From the NCBI RefSeq assembly GCF_026626705.1, contig NZ_JAPNKC010000001.1:10688001-10752000 (forward strand): a stretch of DNA of 64,000 nt, given 5' to 3'. Below are positions 59,837-64,000 of the stretch, in pieces; positions within the stretch are counted from its first letter, which is position 1; the number at the start of each line of letters is the position of its first letter. The translations under genes and the position numbers were made by a program. The DNA is from Pyxidicoccus sp. MSG2 (GTDB lineage Bacteria > Myxococcota > Myxococcia > Myxococcales > Myxococcaceae). Below the pieces are notes generated by a model that saw only the letters and a program-made list of their open reading frames with translations, did not search any database and was not told the DNA's origin.

Positions 59837-60730
59837 TCAGACCCGACGCACCTCGTGCTCGCCCCACAGGCCGCGCGGCCGGAGCACGAGGAAGAGGATC
59901 ATCGCCGCGTAGGGGAAGACGGCGTGGAAGTTGTGCCCGAAGGCGCCCAGGTGCGGGTTGACGTACGCCTGGGACAACACCTCCAAGAGCCCCAGCATGA
60001 ACGCGGCCACCACCGCGCCCACCACCGACTCCAGGCCCCCGACGATGATGGCCGGGAAGGCCCGCAGCGCCACGTAGCCCAGGTTGGAGTCCACCGAGCG
60101 GGGGAACATCCCCAGGAAGATGCCCGCCACCGCGGCCGTGGCTCCGGCCAGGAACCAGGTGAAGGCCAGCACCCGGCCCACGGGAATTCCGAGCGCCAGC
60201 GACACTTCCTGACTCTCGCTCGCCGCGCGCATCGCCACGCCCAGCGGCGTGCGCTGCACGAGCGCGTGGAGGAGGACGAGCACGGCCGTCGTCGCGCCCA
60301 GCGACACCAGCGACGACAGCAGCACGGTGGCGTTGCCTACCTGTACCTCCGCCATGGCGTCCCACGGCGTCGGCATGCCGCGCGTGTCCGTGCCGAACGC
60401 GATGACGATGGCGGCGCGCAGGAGCAACCCGAGGAACAGCGTCAGGATGATGGTGGTGAAGACGGGCCGGCCCACCATGCGCCGGAGCACCGTGCGCTCC
60501 AGCAGCGCCGCCAGTCCGCCGGTGAGGGCCGCGGCGGCGAAGAGCGCCAGCCACCAGGGCAGCACGTCCACCAGCGCCGTCATCAGGAACGCACCCAGGC
60601 TCAGCAACTCGCCGTGCGCGAAGTTGAAGAGCCGCGAGGCGCGGTACACCACCGAGAAGCCGAGGGCGATGAGCGCGTAGCTCGCTCCCAACGCCAGTCC
60701 GGAGATGCTGAGCTGGAGCAACTGCGTCAT
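59837..60730 (-). CDS. Branched-chain-type ABC transporter permease, LivH family
   Basis: 297 residues, start ATG at 60730, overlapping the ligase stop by 4 bases (ATGA). Motifs: GLALGASYALIALGFSVVYRASRLFNFAHGELLSLGAF at the N-terminus is the LivH hallmark (shown here in part: NFAHGELLSLGAF), and the docking loop TPLGVAMRAASESQEVSLALG. Forms the inner-membrane channel with LivM. Confidence 0.9.
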   Translation of the reverse strand: MTQLLQLSISGLALGASYALIALGFSVVYRASRLFNFAHGELLSLGAFLMTALVDVLPWWLALFAAAALTGGLAALLERTVLRRMVGRPVFTTIILTLFLGLLLRAAIVIAFGTDTRGMPTPWDAMAEVQVGNATVLLSSLVSLGATTAVLVLLHALVQRTPLGVAMRAASESQEVSLALGIPVGRVLAFTWFLAGATAAVAGIFLGMFPRSVDSNLGYVALRAFPAIIVGGLESVVGAVVAAFMLGLLEVLSQAYVNPHLGAFGHNFHAVFPYAAMILFLVLRPRGLWGEHEVRRV

Positions 60731-62547
60731 TCGCTTTTCCTCGCGTACATCGCTTCCACCAGGGGGGCGTGCAGCTCCAGCACCGCCTTGCGGCGGACCT
60801 TCAGGGACGCGGTGACCTCACCCGCGTCCTGGGTCATCTCGCGCGGGAGGAGCCGGAAGGCGCGCACCTGCTCCACGCGGGCGAGCCCCTCGTTGGCGCG
60901 AGCCACTTCCTCTTCCACCAGCCTCAGCACTTCGGGCTGCGTGGTGAGGTCCGTGTACGAGGTGAAGGCAATCTTGCGGCGCAGGGCCCAGTCCGACACC
61001 GTGTCCGCGTCTATCTGGATGAGCGCCGTGACGAAGGCGCGCCGGTCTCCAATGGCCACCGCCTCCTTGATGTACGGGCTGTTCTTCAGCGCGTTCTGGA
61101 TGCGCTCGGGCGACAGGTTCTTCCCGCCGGAGGTGATGAGGATTTCGCGCTTGCGGCCCGTGATTCGCAGGTACCCGTCCGCGTCGATTTCCCCGAGGTC
61201 TCCGGTGTGCAGCCAGCCGTCCTCCTGGCGCACCTCGGCCGTGGCGTCCGGCCGGTTGAGGTAGCCGAGGAAGACGTTGGAGCCGCGCACCCGCACCTCG
61301 CCGTCCTCCGCGAGCTGGCACTCCACGCCCGGCACGGGACGCCCGACGGTGCCGATGCGCGTGGCCCCGGGGATGTTGAGGTGGCTGGTGCCGGCGCTCT
61401 CCGTCTGCCCGTAGCCCTCGTAGATGCGGACGCCCACGCCGTCGAACCAGGTGATGAGCTCCGGGGAGATGGGCGCCGCGCCGGAGATGGGGAAGCGACA
61501 GCGGCGCAGCCCCAGCCGCTCCTGGAGCGGCCGGTAGACGAGCAAGTCCCCGACGAACCACGCCAGCCCGTCCCACCAGCGGCGCTGGCCGTTGCGCTCG
61601 CGCTCGCGAATCCGGCCGCCCAGCCGGGTGAAGGTGTCGAAGAGGGTGCGCTTCAGCCACGAGGCGTCGCGCATCTTCACCACCACATTCGCATGCATCT
61701 TCTCCCAGATGCGCGGCACCCCCAGGAACACCGTGGGAGAGACTTCCGCGACATCCGACTGCACCGTCTCCAGCGCTTCTCCGAAGTGGACCTTCCCTCC
61801 GACGACGAGCGGCAGGAGCAGGCTGAACAGCTTCTCCGCCACATGGCACAGGGGCAGGTAGGAGACGACGCTGTCCTCGGGCGTCAGGCCGAGCTGCTCC
61901 ACGAAGGTGGCCGAGCCCTGGAGCATGTTGCGGCTGGACACCAGCGCGCCCTTGGGCGAGCCCGTGGTGCCCGAGGTGTAGATGACCATCGCCGCGTCAT
62001 CCGGATTGCGCTGCGCCAGCTGCGTCCGGAGCCACGCGGGCTCCTGCTCCGCCAGCGCGCGCCCGTCGGCCAGGAAGCGCTCCCACGTGCGCAGCCGGGC
62101 GTCCTGCACGCCGCGCAGGCCGCGTGGCTCGAGGACGATGACGTGCTGGACGGAGGGCGTCTCGGCGGCGACGGTGGCCACCTTGTCGTACTGCTCCTGG
62201 TCCTCGCAGATGACGACCTTGCAGCGGGCGTCGTTGAGGATGTACGCGACGTCCGGGGGCGGGTTCGTCTGGTAGATGCCGACCGTGCGCGCGCCCACCA
62301 CCTGGGTGCCCAGGTCCGCGAACAGCCACTCCGGCCGGTTGTCGCTGAGGATGGCGACCGAGTCCCCCGCGCGCACGCCCAGCTCCCACAGCATCCGGGC
62401 CACGTGGGCGACGCGCTCCAGGTACTCGCGGAAGGACAGCTCCCGCCAGATGCCCAGCCGCTTCTCGCGGATGGCCACCGCGTGGGGGCGCTCCTCCGCG
62501 TGCTTCCAGAGCTGCGCCGGCAGGCTCATGGGCAGGGCCGCGCTCAT
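60727..62547 (-). CDS. Long-chain-type acyl-CoA ligase (AMP-binding)
   Basis: 606 residues from the ATG at 62547, which overlaps the LivG stop (ATGA). ANL-family motifs: P-loop YTSGTTGSPKGA, YLPLCHVAEK, GYGQTESAG, and HTGDLGEIDADGYLRITGRK with the later catalytic-Lys region. This resembles FAA1/FadD15-type ligases that make acyl-CoA from a free acid, ATP and CoA. Position between transporter genes suggests that the imported acid is trapped as its CoA ester at once, as in aromatic- or fatty-acid uptake operons of related proteobacteria. It could also feed the NRPS cluster with an acyl starter, but nothing in sequence shows this. Confidence 0.9.
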   Translation of the reverse strand: MSAALPMSLPAQLWKHAEERPHAVAIREKRLGIWRELSFREYLERVAHVARMLWELGVRAGDSVAILSDNRPEWLFADLGTQVVGARTVGIYQTNPPPDVAYILNDARCKVVICEDQEQYDKVATVAAETPSVQHVIVLEPRGLRGVQDARLRTWERFLADGRALAEQEPAWLRTQLAQRNPDDAAMVIYTSGTTGSPKGALVSSRNMLQGSATFVEQLGLTPEDSVVSYLPLCHVAEKLFSLLLPLVVGGKVHFGEALETVQSDVAEVSPTVFLGVPRIWEKMHANVVVKMRDASWLKRTLFDTFTRLGGRIRERERNGQRRWWDGLAWFVGDLLVYRPLQERLGLRRCRFPISGAAPISPELITWFDGVGVRIYEGYGQTESAGTSHLNIPGATRIGTVGRPVPGVECQLAEDGEVRVRGSNVFLGYLNRPDATAEVRQEDGWLHTGDLGEIDADGYLRITGRKREILITSGGKNLSPERIQNALKNSPYIKEAVAIGDRRAFVTALIQIDADTVSDWALRRKIAFTSYTDLTTQPEVLRLVEEEVARANEGLARVEQVRAFRLLPREMTQDAGEVTASLKVRRKAVLELHAPLVEAMYARKSE

Positions 62548-63314
62548 GCCGCCACCGTCCCGCCCACGTAGGCGCTCAGCACGCGGGTGTCGTTGCGCAG
62601 GGCGGACGGCGGCCCGTTCGCGATGACCCGCCCCCGGTCCAGCACCGTCACCTGCGTCGCCAGGTCCATCACGAAGCGCAGCTCGTGGCCGATGAGGACC
62701 TGCGTCACCCCCAGCTCGTGCCGGAGGTCGAGGAGGGTGTTGGCCATGTCCTCGGTCTCCTCCTGGTTGAGCCCCGCGGTGGGCTCGTCCAGGAGCAGCA
62801 GCTTCGGCTCCATGCACAGCGCGCGGCCCAGCTCCACGCGCTTGCGGATGCCGTAGGGCAGCACGGCGACGGGCATCCACCGGAAGTGCTCCAGGTCGAG
62901 GAAGTCGATGACCTCCTCGGCCTTCTCGCGGTGGCGGACTTCCTCCGCGCGCGCCCCGCGCGTCCAGAACAGGTTGCGCAACAGGCCCGTCCGGTAGCGC
63001 TGGTGGCGCCCCAGGAGGAGGTTCTCCAGCACGGTGAGGTGCTCGAACAGCGCCAGGTTCTGGAACATGCGCGACACGCCCAGGCGCGCAATCTCCGTGG
63101 GCTCCACGCCCGTGAGCTCCTGGCCGTCCAGCCGCACCCGGCCTTCCATGTGCCGGTGGATGCCGCTGATGCAGTTGAAGAGGCTGCTCTTGCCGGCACC
63201 ATTGGGGCCAATCACGGCGTGCAGCGCCCCCGCCTCGATGGAGAACGAGACGCCGTCCAGCGCCCGCACGCCGGAGAAGGAGAGGCCCACGTTGTCGAGC
63301 TCGAGCAGTGCCAT
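62544..63314 (-). CDS. ABC transporter ATP-binding protein, LivG family
   Basis: 256 residues from the ATG at 63314. Walker A GPNGAGKSS, Walker B LLLLDEPTAGL, and the degenerate signature of LivG proteins (LPYGIRKRVELGRAL in place of LSGGQ). Drives import with the LivF ATPase encoded 11 bp upstream. The stop overlaps the ligase start. Confidence 0.92.
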   Translation of the reverse strand: MALLELDNVGLSFSGVRALDGVSFSIEAGALHAVIGPNGAGKSSLFNCISGIHRHMEGRVRLDGQELTGVEPTEIARLGVSRMFQNLALFEHLTVLENLLLGRHQRYRTGLLRNLFWTRGARAEEVRHREKAEEVIDFLDLEHFRWMPVAVLPYGIRKRVELGRALCMEPKLLLLDEPTAGLNQEETEDMANTLLDLRHELGVTQVLIGHELRFVMDLATQVTVLDRGRVIANGPPSALRNDTRVLSAYVGGTVAA

Positions 63315-63325
63315 GCCTTGAGTCC

Positions 63326-64000
63326 TCAGGACAGCCAGCGCCGCTTGCGGCGGTAGCGCTTCAGCTCGTGGTAGCCGCGCTGCCCCTCGCGCCCGAAGCC
63401 CAGGTAGAACTCCTGCACGTCCGGGTCGTCGCGCAGCCGGTCCGCGGGGCCGTCCAGCACCACCTTCCCCGTCTCCAGCACGTAGCCGTAGTGGGCCAGG
63501 CCCAGCGCCACCCTCGCGTTCTGCTCGACGAGGAGCACGGAGACACCCTCCGCGCTGATGCGTTGAATCAGCTCCGACACCTCGCCCACCGCCTTCGGCG
63601 ACAGCCCGAGGAAGGGCTCGTCGAGCAGCAGCACCTTCGGCCGCCGCATCAGCCCGCGGCAGATGGCCAACAGCTGCTGCTCCCCGCCGGACAGGTAGCC
63701 CGCCTTCTGGCGCCGCCGCTCCCGGAGCACCGGGAAGCGGGTGAAGGCGGACTCGACGAGCTCCGCGCGCGCCTTCGCGCCCATGCCGAAGCCGCCGGCG
63801 AGCAGGTTCTCCTCCACCGACAGCTCGCCGAGGATGCGGCGGCCCTCCAGGATCTGCACCACGCCCTCGCGCACCCGCACGTCCGCGGACAGACGGAGGA
63901 GATTCTGTCCGGACAGCGCGACGCTGCCCTTGGTGATGGTGCCGTCGTGCAACTCCAGCAGCCCGCTGATGGCGCGAAGCGCGGTCGACTTGCCGGCGCC
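63326..64000 (-). CDS. ABC transporter ATP-binding protein, LivF family (5' end outside window)
   Basis: The frame runs off the right edge; the last bases read GAGKSTALRAISGLLEL, so only the start up to Walker A is missing. An internal ATG-like start (63952) is not the true one. Signature YLSGGEQQLLAICRGL and Walker B LLLDEPFLGLSP are intact. The C-terminal tail is longer and more basic than usual (YHELKRYRRKRRWLS). It should pair with LivG. The periplasmic binding protein (LivK type) is not in the window. Confidence 0.92.
   Translation of the reverse strand, partial: GAGKSTALRAISGLLELHDGTITKGSVALSGQNLLRLSADVRVREGVVQILEGRRILGELSVEENLLAGGFGMGAKARAELVESAFTRFPVLRERRRQKAGYLSGGEQQLLAICRGLMRRPKVLLLDEPFLGLSPKAVGEVSELIQRISAEGVSVLLVEQNARVALGLAHYGYVLETGKVVLDGPADRLRDDPDVQEFYLGFGREGQRGYHELKRYRRKRRWLS

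Overview
This is about 64 kb of very GC-rich DNA with the gene style of a myxobacterium (Myxococcus, Pyxidicoccus or Corallococcus-like). The signs are SitA-type lipoprotein toxins with DUF2019 immunity partners, giant NRPS/PKS genes, a CBM9/DUF5916 secreted protein and a Liv-type ABC operon with an embedded acyl-CoA ligase. No rRNA, tRNA, CRISPR array or insertion sequence was seen.

Region 1 (1-7.7 kb) is a variable toxin locus. A truncated-at-edge beta-propeller/subtilase-tail protein is followed by two near-identical polymorphic-toxin units, each a lipoprotein toxin ending in a WHH-type nuclease plus a DUF2019-like immunity gene with ATGA overlap. The units are separated by a divergent pair of small exported proteins and a decayed copy of the first gene. 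A truncated third immunity gene lies after the second unit.

Region 2 (7.7-55.3 kb) is a large NRPS/PKS biosynthetic locus. On the minus strand, reading from 36.8 kb down to 11.5 kb, it encodes a heme-oxygenase-like diiron oxidase, an MFS exporter, NRPS-B (C-A-PCP x3 plus TE, broken by a one-base frameshift) and NRPS-A (C-A-PCP x4, no TE). NRPS-A converges, with 6 bp between stop codons, on a plus-strand PKS (KS-AT-ACP-TE) that probably takes the chain from it. From 37.0 to 55.3 kb the plus strand carries DUF5916, acyl-CoA dehydrogenase, amidinotransferase, membrane desaturase, ornithine-cyclodeaminase-like enzyme and NRPS-C (C-A-PCP x3-TE). A stand-alone carrier protein lies on the minus strand between desaturase and cyclodeaminase. 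Hand-read adenylation codes include two Val-type, five Pro-like (DVQ...) and two with acidic pocket residues that suggest a basic amino acid. An amidinotransferase (releases ornithine from arginine) and a cyclodeaminase (ornithine to proline) in one cluster with Pro-like modules suggest a coupled precursor supply. Modules of the three NRPSs share kilobase-long near-identical tracts with partner switches at C/A junctions.

Region 3 (55.3-64 kb) starts with a 26-bp tandem repeat array, then a TetR-type regulator gene with a perfect 10+10 bp operator-like palindrome and a 72-bp in-frame repeat; this reading frame has no stop before it runs right across a methyltransferase on the other strand. Then comes a minus-strand operon: LivF (cut by the window edge), LivG, acyl-CoA ligase, LivH, LivM and an outer-membrane MetA/phenol-type protein. 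It probably takes up and CoA-activates an organic acid.
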